From positions 248,001 through 312,000 of the forward strand of contig SUYC01000002.1 of NCBI GenBank assembly GCA_015060625.1: a DNA stretch of 64,000 nt, given 5' to 3'. Of this stretch, positions 9,581 through 19,400 are shown one piece after another. The stretch is from Xylanibacter ruminicola (GTDB taxonomy: Bacteria; Bacteroidota; Bacteroidia; Bacteroidales; Bacteroidaceae). Numbering within the stretch: the first letter of the stretch is position 1; the number at the start of each line of letters is the position of its first letter. A program made the translations under genes and the position numbers. The notes below the pieces were generated by a model. The model worked only from the letters and a program-made list of their open reading frames with translations, made no database searches and had not been told where the DNA came from.

Positions 9581-11473
9581 TTACAAAGCTTCAATGTAAT
9601 CGTGGAGCTTCTTGTAGAATGGATGACGGGTGAGTGTCGAAGCGTCTGCAAGTATAATCAGTTTCATTCTGGCACGGGTGATGGCCACGTTCATGCGGCG
9701 CAAATCGCGCAGGAAACCAATCTCTCCTTTGTCGTTGGCACGTACCAGCGAAATCATTATAATATCACGTTCCTGTCCTTGGAATCCATCTACGGTGTTC
9801 ATGCTGATAAGACCTTTGAAAGGCTTGAAGAATTCGCGTTTCTTTAATAGCTGGCGCAGATACTGTACTTGGGCGCGATAGGGTGATATCACACCTACGT
9901 CGATGCGCTCTTGAAGCACGCGATCCTTACCAATCTTCTCAAAATATTGTTGTAGCGCCAGCATGGTAAGTTCTGCTTCTGCCTTGTTGATACGTCCGAA
10001 ACTCTCGCCCACAAACTCTTCTTTGAATGTGATGCCGCTCTCCTCTGGGAAATCGAATTGCGAGGTGTCTATCCAAGTCATCGGTACATCCAAGTCCAGA
10101 ATGCTGCGATATTTTACATCGGGTGCACTCTCTACCTGGTTGTTGTAAAACCAGTCGCTCGAGAATCGCATAATCTCTTCGTTCATGCGATATTGCATCT
10201 TCAGTAGCGTTACAACTTCTGGTTTGTTCTCAACAATGCGTTCCATCAGCGTTTTGCCTAAGCCTGCTTTCAATGCTTCGTAACATTTCACGGTGGGGGG
10301 AAGCTGACAATGGTCGCCAGCCAGTATCACTCTTGATACACGGCGCATAGGTATCCAGCAGGCGGCTTCGAGCGCCTGGGCTGCCTCATCTATAAATAAG
10401 GTGCCGAACTTCTGACCATCAAGCACTTTATTGGCAGAGCCTACTAAGGTGCAGGCGATAACACGTGCCTCGCTAAAAAGGTCGTTCTTGATGCGCAACT
10501 CCAGTTCGGTGGCGCGTTCTTTTAGTCGCTCCACCTTTTGGTGGAATTTCTGGTCGCCTCGTTTGCGATTGGCTCGCACCTCACGGATGGTTTTTCTTAA
10601 TGCCCATAGCATCTCATAGTCGGGATGGGCCTCGAATCGGCGCTCGTAGGTAAACGACAGCATCTTATCGTTCACACGACTGGGGTTACCTATTCTTAAT
10701 ACGTTGACGCCGCGGTCCACTAATTTCTCTGATATCCAGTCAACGGCCATATTGCTCTGTGCACATACCAATACCTGGTTCTCACGCATCAGTGTTTCGT
10801 AGATGGCTTCTACCAGCGTAGTGGTCTTGCCTGTGCCTGGAGGTCCGTGCACAATGGCCACATCCTTAGCTCTCAGTACCTTGTTAACAGCCTCCTCCTG
10901 TGTGGCATTCAGGTATGTAAAGTGCATTGGACTGAAGTTGAATGTCTCAGCCTTCTGTCTGTTATAAAACAGGTCGCGCAGATAAGCTAATCGCCCCTTG
11001 GCGTTTATCACTCTGTCAAGCGCGTCGAACATCGTCTTATAGCTGGTCTCGTCGAAGAAGAGTTGTATTCCTAACTTTTCGGCATTCTGTATCTCTACCA
11101 GTCCTATGCCATCGGGTACAGCTACTACCATTCTGTTGCCATCTACATAGCTCACGTTGGCAGTCAGCTTAAAATAGCTGATTTTCTCATTGGCATCCAC
11201 GCAGAAGAATATGACGGGTTTGCCATATTCAAAATTATGTTCTATATCTTCGTCGGTTTGTCTGAGTACTTCTATCACTCGTTGGTTTAGCGAATTGTAA
11301 TATGTTTTGCTAACGGTGAGTGGGAACCATACATCACCACGCTTTATCTTCCGTTGCAGTCCCATTTCTTCTGTCTGCTGGCGGAATTCTTCTTTTTCGG
11401 CCTCATACTCCATTTTGAGCAGTTGCCGCTGTTTCTCTAATGCCAATATTGGCGAATCAAGTCGTTTTTCCAT
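9581..11473 (-). CDS. Superfamily 1 DNA/RNA helicase (IGHMBP2/SMUBP-2 type)
   Basis: About 630 residues. Walker A is VHGPPGTGKTTT (residues ~208-219), Walker B FIDEAAQALEAACW, then AGDHCQLPPTV (motif III), MQYRMNEEIM (motif IV), VDGFQGQERDIIMISLVRAN (motif V) and NVAITRARMKLI (motif VI). Together these define UPF1-like SF1B helicases of the IGHMBP2 group. The N-terminal ~180 residues are a coiled coil followed by a beta-barrel region. The start at 11473 was chosen over TTG 11494 because the latter lies within the promoter region. It is divergent from the pyridoxal kinase gene and probably acts in nucleic-acid metabolism in the cytoplasm; a specific pathway cannot be inferred. Confidence 0.88.
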   Translation of the reverse strand: MEKRLDSPILALEKQRQLLKMEYEAEKEEFRQQTEEMGLQRKIKRGDVWFPLTVSKTYYNSLNQRVIEVLRQTDEDIEHNFEYGKPVIFFCVDANEKISYFKLTANVSYVDGNRMVVAVPDGIGLVEIQNAEKLGIQLFFDETSYKTMFDALDRVINAKGRLAYLRDLFYNRQKAETFNFSPMHFTYLNATQEEAVNKVLRAKDVAIVHGPPGTGKTTTLVEAIYETLMRENQVLVCAQSNMAVDWISEKLVDRGVNVLRIGNPSRVNDKMLSFTYERRFEAHPDYEMLWALRKTIREVRANRKRGDQKFHQKVERLKERATELELRIKNDLFSEARVIACTLVGSANKVLDGQKFGTLFIDEAAQALEAACWIPMRRVSRVILAGDHCQLPPTVKCYEALKAGLGKTLMERIVENKPEVVTLLKMQYRMNEEIMRFSSDWFYNNQVESAPDVKYRSILDLDVPMTWIDTSQFDFPEESGITFKEEFVGESFGRINKAEAELTMLALQQYFEKIGKDRVLQERIDVGVISPYRAQVQYLRQLLKKREFFKPFKGLISMNTVDGFQGQERDIIMISLVRANDKGEIGFLRDLRRMNVAITRARMKLIILADASTLTRHPFYKKLHDYIEAL

Positions 11474-11482
11474 AAACGTGTG

Positions 11483-11490
11483 CAAAGTTA
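11483..11490 (-). promoter_or_regulatory. -7 promoter element for the helicase gene
   Basis: TAACTTTG on the minus strand ends nine bases before the ATG at 11473. Almost no 5' leader is possible. Confidence 0.65.
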
Positions 11491-11535
11491 GCAAAAAAAA
11501 AGGAAACTATGATCGACATATCTTAAAAAAAATCG

Positions 11536-11543
11536 TAACTTTG
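11536..11543 (+). promoter_or_regulatory. -7 promoter element for the pyridoxal kinase gene
   Basis: TAACTTTG ends eight bases before the ATG at 11552. It is divergent from the helicase promoter within a 78-base intergenic region. Confidence 0.65.
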
Positions 11544-11551
11544 CACCCGAA

Positions 11552-12364
11552 ATGAAACAGATATTGCTTATTAACGATGTTGTGGGCTATGGAAAGGTTG
11601 GCATGGGAGCCATGCTGCCTATCCTCTCTTACTTAGGCATCCCTACGTATAGCTTGCCTACAGCCCTTGTGTCTAATACACTCGACTACGGAAAGTTTAA
11701 TATCCAGGATACCACCGATTATATACGTGGTACACTACCTGTGTGGAAAGAGCTGGGCTTTGGTTTTGATGCCATCTGTACAGGACTGATGTTTAGCGAT
11801 GAGCAAGCAAAATTAGTGGCTGGCTACTGCAAAGAGCAAGGCGAGCAGGGCACATCGGTATTTGTTGATCCCATCTTGGGAGATGGAGGTCGATTGTATA
11901 ATGGCATGACGGAGCATCAGGTAGAGCTGATGCGTGAGATGGTATCGGTTGCACATCTCTGTTTTCCTAACTATACCGAAGCCTGTTATCTGACTAATAC
12001 GCCTATTAAGATGGAAGGCATTAGCTGGGAAGAGGCTGGGGATTTACTCGACGAGTTGCGCAAAATTGGTACCAAGTCGGCCCTGATCACAAGTTGTAAA
12101 GTCGATGGACGCAACGCGGTGGTAGGCTATAATCACTACGACGATAGTTACTTTCACTTGGAGTATCATGAGATTCCTGGCTTGTTCCATGGTACTGGTG
12201 ATATCTTCTCGGCTGTTTTGATAGGTCATCTGCTGAATGGTGAGAGTCTGAAGATAAGTACCCGTACTGCAATGGATACGGTATTCCGTATGATTGAGCG
12301 CTATAAGGACACCGATGATAAGAATCGTGGTATTCCTGTAGAGAAATGTCTCGATCTGTTATGA
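11552..12364 (+). CDS. pdxY: Pyridoxal/pyridoxamine kinase (PdxY/PdxK type)
   Basis: 270 residues of the ribokinase superfamily. The N-terminus (QILLINDVVGYGKVGMGAM) binds the pyridoxal moiety, VDPILGDGGRLY and FPNYTEACYLT are typical PdxY blocks, and HGTGDIFSA carries the anion hole and catalytic base (Asp217). The enzyme phosphorylates pyridoxal, pyridoxine or pyridoxamine with ATP in the vitamin B6 salvage pathway. Its stop overlaps the start of the RluA gene (ATGA), so the two are translationally coupled. Assignment to pyridoxamine rather than pyridoxal preference cannot be made here. Confidence 0.85.
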   Translation: MKQILLINDVVGYGKVGMGAMLPILSYLGIPTYSLPTALVSNTLDYGKFNIQDTTDYIRGTLPVWKELGFGFDAICTGLMFSDEQAKLVAGYCKEQGEQGTSVFVDPILGDGGRLYNGMTEHQVELMREMVSVAHLCFPNYTEACYLTNTPIKMEGISWEEAGDLLDELRKIGTKSALITSCKVDGRNAVVGYNHYDDSYFHLEYHEIPGLFHGTGDIFSAVLIGHLLNGESLKISTRTAMDTVFRMIERYKDTDDKNRGIPVEKCLDLL

Positions 12365-13725
12365 TCATTCATCCGCTTTATACCAATATTCCCCAACCAG
12401 AACGGTTCACTTGGCCTTTCTGCTATGAGCCTCATCCGCTTTGTTTATTGGCATGCGACGAGGTGAAGAAGGAAATAGAAAGAATAGCGCCGAAAGAAGG
12501 CAAAATGTTTGGGGTGCTGGTTGTTGAGGTTGATGGTGGCTTGGGCTTCTTGGCGGCGTATTCTGGACTATTGGAAGGTAGGAACGATTGGGACTATTTT
12601 GTGCCGCCTGTTTTTGATGCCCAGCAGCCTGATGGCTATTTTAAGCAAAAAGAGCGTGAAATTTCTGCCATGAGTCAAAACCCAATACCCGAAAAACAGC
12701 ACCTGAATCGGCAGATGTCGCAAGAACTGCAACTGTGGCTGTTCCGGCAATATAGGATTTTAAATGCCCACGGCGAAATAAAAGATCTGGTGGAGATATG
12801 GCGTGATTATCACCAGAATCCTAAGATACAGAAAAAATTCCCATTACCACCAGGCGGTACAGGTGATTGCTGCGCACCAAAATTATTGCAGTATGCTTAT
12901 AGGCAGCACTTAAAGCCGGTATGTATGGCTGAATTCTGGTGGGGGCCATCGCCCAAAAGCGAGGTGCGACACCATGGCGAGTTCTATCCAGCTTGCAGAG
13001 GGAAATGCAAGCCTGTACTGACTTGGATGTTACAAGGTTTGGAGGTGGATCCTGATCCGGAGACCTCAGGTTTTTTGCATCAGGGCATCGAAGTGATTTA
13101 CGAAGATGAGGCGATTGCCGCTGTTTATAAACCCTCAGGTATGCTGAGCGTTCCAGGTAAGACTGATGATTATTCTGTGGCTACATGGGCCAAGGAACAA
13201 TGGGCAGAATCGGTGCTGCCTCATCGTTTGGATTTAATGACTTCAGGCATTATACTGGTTGCTAAGACACCAGAGGCTTATCATCATTTGCAGGATCAGT
13301 TTGCTGCTCATACTATTAAAAAGAAATACTTGGCTGTAGTAGAGGGCAAGGTGGCGCAAGAGCATGGTGTGATTGACTTGCCGTTAAGTAGTGATCCGCT
13401 TAATCGTCCTCGGCAGATTGTGGATTACGAGCACGGCAAGCGTGCCATCACAGAGTATAGAGTGATAAGTCAGTACCTGTCACCTGCCACGCATCATCCA
13501 ATAACTCTTCTGGCACTCTATCCCCATACAGGGCGTACCCACCAACTGCGAATGCATTGTGCGCATCAAGATGGATTAGGCTGCCCGATCTTGGGCGATG
13601 AACTCTATGGGCATAAAGCCAACCGACTTTACCTGCAGGCCGAGTCGATAGTCTTCGTACATCCTATTACAGGTAAGCGCTTGCATCTTTTTTGCCCTCA
13701 AGACAAAAAAATATGGCCAATTTGA
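12361..13725 (+). CDS. RluA-family pseudouridine synthase with long N-terminal extension
   Basis: 454 residues. The C-terminal half is an RluA catalytic domain: YEDEAIAAVYKPSGMLSVPG, the HRLDLMTSG motif with catalytic Asp291, and GRTHQLRMHCAH. The N-terminal ~210 residues (WPFCYEPHPLC, GTGDCCAPKLLQYAY, FYPACRGKC) form an extension seen in a Bacteroidota/gamma-proteobacterial subgroup; its conserved Cys and His residues could bind a metal, which is speculation. It would isomerise uridines in rRNA or tRNA; the exact site is unknown. The start at 12361 was chosen over ATG 12346 because it gives the usual ATGA overlap with the kinase gene. Confidence 0.85.
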   Translation: MIIHPLYTNIPQPERFTWPFCYEPHPLCLLACDEVKKEIERIAPKEGKMFGVLVVEVDGGLGFLAAYSGLLEGRNDWDYFVPPVFDAQQPDGYFKQKEREISAMSQNPIPEKQHLNRQMSQELQLWLFRQYRILNAHGEIKDLVEIWRDYHQNPKIQKKFPLPPGGTGDCCAPKLLQYAYRQHLKPVCMAEFWWGPSPKSEVRHHGEFYPACRGKCKPVLTWMLQGLEVDPDPETSGFLHQGIEVIYEDEAIAAVYKPSGMLSVPGKTDDYSVATWAKEQWAESVLPHRLDLMTSGIILVAKTPEAYHHLQDQFAAHTIKKKYLAVVEGKVAQEHGVIDLPLSSDPLNRPRQIVDYEHGKRAITEYRVISQYLSPATHHPITLLALYPHTGRTHQLRMHCAHQDGLGCPILGDELYGHKANRLYLQAESIVFVHPITGKRLHLFCPQDKKIWPI

Positions 13726-13747
13726 TGGATGTTTGCAGATAATTAGC

Positions 13748-13755
13748 TACTTTTG
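13748..13755 (+). promoter_or_regulatory. -7 promoter element for the M1-type peptidase gene
   Basis: TACTTTTG, 24 bases before the ATG at 13780. Confidence 0.55.
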
Positions 13756-13779
13756 CAGGCAAATTAAATAATTAAATGT

Positions 13780-16278
13780 ATGAAAGTAATAAGATTTATA
13801 TGTTTGTACGTACTAAGCATCCTGACGCTTGGTGCGTATGCCCAGGCGGATAGTCGTGTGGGTAACATCAGCGGTATTCTCTACCAGCTGACATTTAATG
13901 TGCCTGAGAATCCTCAGGCCAAGGTAACAGGTAAGGCTACAATTACCTTTGATACCAGAACCAAGCAAGATGTTGTGCTTGATTTTCAGGGTGTATCTGA
14001 TAATGTAGTGGTGTATAAAGCCAACAAAGGTAAAGGTAAGCGTGCCAGCGTTAAGATTCTAAATAACCAGATTATTATTCCTGGCAAACTGTTTAAGCCT
14101 GGAACCAATAAGGTAACACTCGATTTTACCAGTCAGGACAAGGCATTCGTACGTAGTGGTAGTGTGCTATACACTCAGGTGCAGGCCGATGAAGCTCGTG
14201 CACTCTTCCCCTGTTTTGATGTTGAGGGCTTGCGTGCTCAATATCAGACAACTATCAATGCACCCGCAGGTTGGAAGGCTATCACAGTAGATATGTCTGA
14301 AAAGATCACTCTGTCAAACTATGCTTTCGCTGTAGGAAAATTCAATGAGAAGTCGTCAACAGTTGATGGCCGCACATTACGTGTTTTCTATACCGAGACA
14401 GATCCGGGCAAGGTGGCACAGATCGATGAAGTGTTCAAAGAGGTCTCGAAGGCCATGAAGTGGATGGAGGGCTATACTGGTATTGCTAATCCTTACGAGA
14501 AAGAAGCAGTGGTTTACATTCTGCCTAGTTTCCAGCTGGGTGGTTTGGAGCGTCGTGGCGCTGTTGCTCTGAGCGAAAAGACCATTTTCTTAGGCAAAAA
14601 GCCTTCGAAAGAGGAACTGATGAAGCGCACCGAACTGATAGCCCACGAAACGGCTCATGTATGGTTTGGAAATATTACTGCTATCGATGAGCCATGGGCT
14701 AAAGAAGTGTTGGCCAACTTTATGGCATCAAAGATCACAAGTAGTCAGTATAAGAAGAATGAGTATGAGATAAACTTCATGAACACCTATATGCGCAATG
14801 CGATGAATCTGGATAGGACTGAGGGCTCGCATCCTATTGCTGGTGAGGTTGCCGATCCGCATGATCCGGTATGGATGTACGATCATATCAACTACTGTAA
14901 GGCACCGGCCATGATGCGTATGCTTGAGGACGAGATGGGTGCAGAGGCCATGCAGAAAGGTCTGCAGCAATGCATTAAGGAGCACTATTTGGGTCATATC
15001 AGTTGGCGTCAGATTGTTGAGACGCTCGACAAGCAGGCACCTGGTGCAGGTGTTCGTCAGTTCTGCGATGTATGGGTAAATCAGAAGGGAATGCCTGTCA
15101 TCACAACGTCATTTAGAAATGGTGAAGTGATTGTATCGCAAACCGATCCTTATGGACGTGGATTATGCTGGCGCCAGAAGTTCGAACTGAAGCTCATCAG
15201 CAATTTGGGGCAGTCGCAAACCATTAAGGTGGATATGCAACAGCCCACAATGACCTTCAAACCTAGAGGAGGTGCAGCCCCTGCCTATATGATTCCTAAC
15301 CAGGACGGGCGCGGTTATGGTCGGTTTACACTCGATGACAGCTATGTAAAGATTCTGCCAATGCGGCTCATTACGACGCGTAACGATTTGCATCGCTATA
15401 CATTGCTGAATCTTATTCACGATAACTATCTGCAGGGAAAATTACCCCCATCGCATTTTGGCGAGTTGTTCCGTTTCTTAGGACGTGAAAAGAATCCGAT
15501 GATTATGGAAACGGCCATCGATCAGATGCATAAGATTGCTTCTGATCTGACGATGCAGCAGCGTAACACACTCGAGTTGGTAATTATGGACCTGCTGGGT
15601 GAGAATAAAACCAAAGAATGCCGCCAGTTGGTATGGCGCAAGTTGGGCACTAGTGCCATTTCGCCTGAAGTACTGAATAAGTTGCAGACTATTCTCGAAC
15701 ACCATAATGAGAGTGTGCTGGATGAGCATGATTATATGGAGATTGCCTACCGCTTGGCTATCACACGTCCCGATTGTCGCCTGCAGATTCTGGATAAGGA
15801 GCGTGCTCGTCTTACTACTGATGAGTTGCGTCAGGAGTTCGATTTCGTGAGTCGCGCTACCGATCCAATTGCCAACAATCGTGTCGAGGTGTTTAAGAGT
15901 CTGCTTAAAGCGGAGAACCGTCTGAACGAGGATTGGGTGTTGAAAACCCTGCGCCTGCTGAACTCGGATGTGTTTGAGCCACAGAGTAATGTTTACATCG
16001 TAGAAGGCTTGAAAGCTCTGCCTGAAATACAGAGAACTAATAGCTTGGCTTTCCCGAGCCTTTGGGTTAAGACGCTGATAGCGCCACATAAGAGCGCTGA
16101 GGCAAAAGCTGAAGTTCAGAAATTCTTGAACAGTTCGACAGGCTTCCCTGTCAACCTGAAAAACTATGTATATGAATCAGCCTGGGTGCTGATGAATCAG
16201 ATTCCATACGTAGATAAGACAGTAAAGGCTGCACCAGTTTCTGCAAAGAATGCAGCTACTAAGAAAAGAAAGAAATAA
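13780..16278 (+). CDS. M1-family metallopeptidase (aminopeptidase-like), secreted
   Basis: 832 residues with a signal peptide (LGAYAQADS), so periplasmic or exported. The zinc motif HETAHVWFG is at residues 289-297, preceded by GGLERRGAV in the place of the GAMEN exopeptidase motif. The third zinc ligand is probably Glu309 in AKEVLANF, which gives HExxH-X15-E rather than the family's HExxH-X18-E. The N-terminal ~200 residues are a beta-sandwich and the C-terminal ~350 an alpha-helical repeat region, as in M1 enzymes. The Lys-rich tail (KKRKK) is unusual for an exported protein. It stands alone between its own promoter and a terminator. Activity is likely but the altered GAMEN motif and spacing leave it uncertain. 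Confidence 0.8.
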   Translation: MKVIRFICLYVLSILTLGAYAQADSRVGNISGILYQLTFNVPENPQAKVTGKATITFDTRTKQDVVLDFQGVSDNVVVYKANKGKGKRASVKILNNQIIIPGKLFKPGTNKVTLDFTSQDKAFVRSGSVLYTQVQADEARALFPCFDVEGLRAQYQTTINAPAGWKAITVDMSEKITLSNYAFAVGKFNEKSSTVDGRTLRVFYTETDPGKVAQIDEVFKEVSKAMKWMEGYTGIANPYEKEAVVYILPSFQLGGLERRGAVALSEKTIFLGKKPSKEELMKRTELIAHETAHVWFGNITAIDEPWAKEVLANFMASKITSSQYKKNEYEINFMNTYMRNAMNLDRTEGSHPIAGEVADPHDPVWMYDHINYCKAPAMMRMLEDEMGAEAMQKGLQQCIKEHYLGHISWRQIVETLDKQAPGAGVRQFCDVWVNQKGMPVITTSFRNGEVIVSQTDPYGRGLCWRQKFELKLISNLGQSQTIKVDMQQPTMTFKPRGGAAPAYMIPNQDGRGYGRFTLDDSYVKILPMRLITTRNDLHRYTLLNLIHDNYLQGKLPPSHFGELFRFLGREKNPMIMETAIDQMHKIASDLTMQQRNTLELVIMDLLGENKTKECRQLVWRKLGTSAISPEVLNKLQTILEHHNESVLDEHDYMEIAYRLAITRPDCRLQILDKERARLTTDELRQEFDFVSRATDPIANNRVEVFKSLLKAENRLNEDWVLKTLRLLNSDVFEPQSNVYIVEGLKALPEIQRTNSLAFPSLWVKTLIAPHKSAEAKAEVQKFLNSSTGFPVNLKNYVYESAWVLMNQIPYVDKTVKAAPVSAKNAATKKRKK

Positions 16279-16285
16279 CTAAGTG

Positions 16286-16316
16286 AGCCCCTCCCGTTGA
16301 AGTGGAGGGGCTTTTT
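16286..16316 (+). terminator. Rho-independent terminator after the M1-type peptidase gene
   Basis: A perfect 9-base stem (AGCCCCTCC at 16286-16294, GGAGGGGCT at 16304-16312) with a nine-base loop, followed by TTTT. Confidence 0.9.
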
Positions 16317-16361
16317 AGTTAAGTTTAGGTAAATATATTTGTGATTTCAAATTAAAAATAG

Positions 16362-16369
16362 TACCTTTG
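16362..16369 (+). promoter_or_regulatory. Promoter of purL
   Basis: TACCTTTG matches the -7 element, and TTTG at 16338-16341 fits the -33 element at the expected distance (24 bases between starts). Confidence 0.65.
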
Positions 16370-16404
16370 CACGCAAATTTGAATATATATAAAATAAGTA
16401 AGGT

Positions 16405-19400
16405 ATGATACGCTTCTTTCAGACCCCACAGAAATCGGTGATTGCCACGGAGGTTGATCACGTACTGAGTGAACAGGAAATCAAAGAGTTGAATTGGCTC
16501 TATGGCGATGCCACGCTATTGGATGCAGAGCAGCTGGAGGGCTACTATGTTGGCCCACGCCGCGAGATGGTAACACCATGGTCGACAAATGCCGTTGAGA
16601 TTACACAGAATATGGGCCTCAGCGGCATTTCTCGTATAGAGGAATATTTTGCTGTAAGCTCTAAGGATGCCGAGCACGACGAGATGTTGCAGCGTATGTA
16701 TAATGGCCTGAATCAGGACATTTTTACGATCAACATCAAGCCTGAGCCCATCAAGTATGTGGATAATTTGGAGGAATATAACGAGCAGGAAGGTTTGGCT
16801 CTGAGTCCCGAGGAGATTGAGTATCTGCACGGTCTGGAGAAAAAGAACGGCCGTCCTCTGACCGATTCTGAGATTTTCGGTTTTGCCCAGATTAACTCTG
16901 AGCACTGTCGCCATAAGATTTTTGGTGGAACCTTTATCATTGATGGCAAGGAGATGGAAAGCTCACTCTTTGCGATGATTAAGAAAACAACACAGGAGAA
17001 TCCCAACAAGATTCTCTCTGCCTATAAGGATAATGTAGCCTTTGCACAGGGTCCTGTAGTAGAGCAGTTTGCTCCAAAGGATCAGAGCACCAGTGATTAC
17101 TTCCAGGTGAAGGATATCGAGAGTGTGATTTCACTGAAGGCCGAGACTCACAACTTCCCTACTACCGTAGAGCCATTCAATGGCGCTGCAACAGGTACAG
17201 GTGGTGAGATTCGCGACCGTATGGGTGGTGGTGTAGGCTCATGGCCTATCGCTGGTACTGCAGTATATATGACTGCATATCCACGTCTGACTGACGATGA
17301 CAAACTGACTCGCGACTGGGAGAATATCCTGCCCGTTCGTCAGTGGCTGTATCAGACACCAGAGCAGATTCTTATTAAGGCTTCGAATGGTGCTTCTGAC
17401 TTCGGTAATAAGTTCGGTCAGCCACTGATTTGCGGTTCTGTGCTTACCTTTGAGCACCAAGAGCCAAATGACACCAAGTATGCTTACGATAAGGTAATTA
17501 TGCTGGCTGGTGGTGTGGGCTACGGCACCAAGCGCGACTGCCTGAAGAAAGAGCCCCAGAAAGGTAACAAGGTTGTAGTAGTAGGTGGTGACAACTACCG
17601 TATCGGACTTGGTGGTGGTTCTGTATCATCAGTTGATACAGGTCGCTATAGCAATGGTATCGAGCTGAATGCTGTTCAGCGTGCTAACCCTGAAATGCAG
17701 AAGCGTGCCTACAACCTGGTTCGTGCCCTTTGTGAGGAGGATGTAAACCCTGTTGTTTCTATCCACGACCATGGTTCAGCCGGTCACCTCAACTGTCTCT
17801 CTGAGCTCGTTGAGGAGTGCGGTGGTGAGATTGATATGACCAAGCTGCCTATCGGCGACAAGACTCTGAGTTCTAAGGAAATCATTGCCAATGAGAGTCA
17901 GGAGCGTATGGGCTTGCTCATCGATGAGAAGCATATCGAACATGTACGTAAGATTGCTGAGCGCGAGCGTGCCCCACTGTATGTAGTAGGTGAGACCACC
18001 GGCGATGCCCATTTCTCGTTTAAACAGGGCGATGGTGTAAAGCCATTCGACCTCGATGTCGCTCAGATGTTCGGTCACTCTCCTAAGACCATCATGAAAG
18101 ATAATACTGTAGAGCGCCACTATGCAAATGTCGAATATTCTCTAGATAAACTAGACAACCTAGCCCTACTAGAATACCTAGAAAGAGTGCTCCAGTTGGA
18201 GGCTGTGGCTTGTAAGGACTGGTTGACTAACAAGGTCGATCGTTCGGTAACAGGTAAGATTGCCCGTCAGCAGTGTCAGGGTGAGATTCAGTTGCCTCTG
18301 AGCGACTGCGGTGTTGTGGCCCTCGACTATCGTGGTCAGAAGGGTATCGCTACAGCCCTGGGGCATGCGCCTCAGGCTGGTCTGGCTAATCCTGCTGCTG
18401 GTTCAGTACTTTCTGTTGCTGAGGCTCTTACCAATATCGTTTGGGCTCCACTCGCCGAGGGTATGGATTCGCTCTCACTCTCTGCCAACTGGATGTGGCC
18501 TTGTCGCTCGCAGGAGGGTGAGGATGCTCGTCTGTATGCTGGTGTCAAGGCGCTGAGCGATTTCTGCTGCGACCTGCATATCAACGTTCCAACAGGTAAG
18601 GACTCACTGTCGCTCTCTCAGCAGTATCCTAATGGCGAGAAGATTATCTCTCCAGGAACAGTGATTGTATCTGCTGGTGGTGAGGTTTCTGATATCAAGA
18701 AGGTGGTAAGCCCCGTATTGGTTAACGATAAGAATGCATCGCTCTATCATATCGACTTCTCGTTTGATGAGCAGCGCCTGGGTGGATCTGCCTTTGCCCA
18801 GAGCTTAGGTAAGGTTGGCGACGATGTACCAACTGTTAAGAACGCCGAGTACTTCGCCGATGCCTTCATGGCTGTGCAGGAGATGATTAACCGCGGTTGG
18901 ATTATGGCTGGTCACGATATCTCTGCCGGTGGTTTGATTACCACTCTGCTTGAGATGTGTTTCGCTAATCAGAAGGGCGGCCTGCACATCAACCTGCATG
19001 ATATCTGCAAGGATGGCGACGTCGTAAAGGCTCTCTTCGCTGAGAACCCTGGTGTTGTTATCGAGGTAAGCGACGAGCATAAGCAGGAGTTCAAGGACTT
19101 CATGGAGGAGCAGGGTGTTGGCTATGCTAAGATTGGTTATCCTGTAGAAGATAGCCGCACCATCGAGGTGGTTTATCCTAGTTATTCTAGTAATCCTAGC
19201 CAGGCTAGTGAAACTAGCACTGCTAGCTTCGACATCGATGCCCTGCGCGATACCTGGTATAAGACCTCTTACCTTCTCGATCGCAAGCAGAGCTTCAATG
19301 GTAAGGCCAAGGAGCGCTTCGAGAACTATAAGAAGCAGCCTGTCGAGATGCAGTTTAACAAAGATTTTAAGGGCACTTTAGCTCAGTATGGCATCTCTGC

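Noticed and set aside
18121..19230. CTAG arrays as a CRISPR or as a sequencing artefact
   Set aside because: The spacing is nine bases with no conserved repeat-spacer structure of CRISPR size. The purL frame stays open through both arrays, so an artefact is unlikely.
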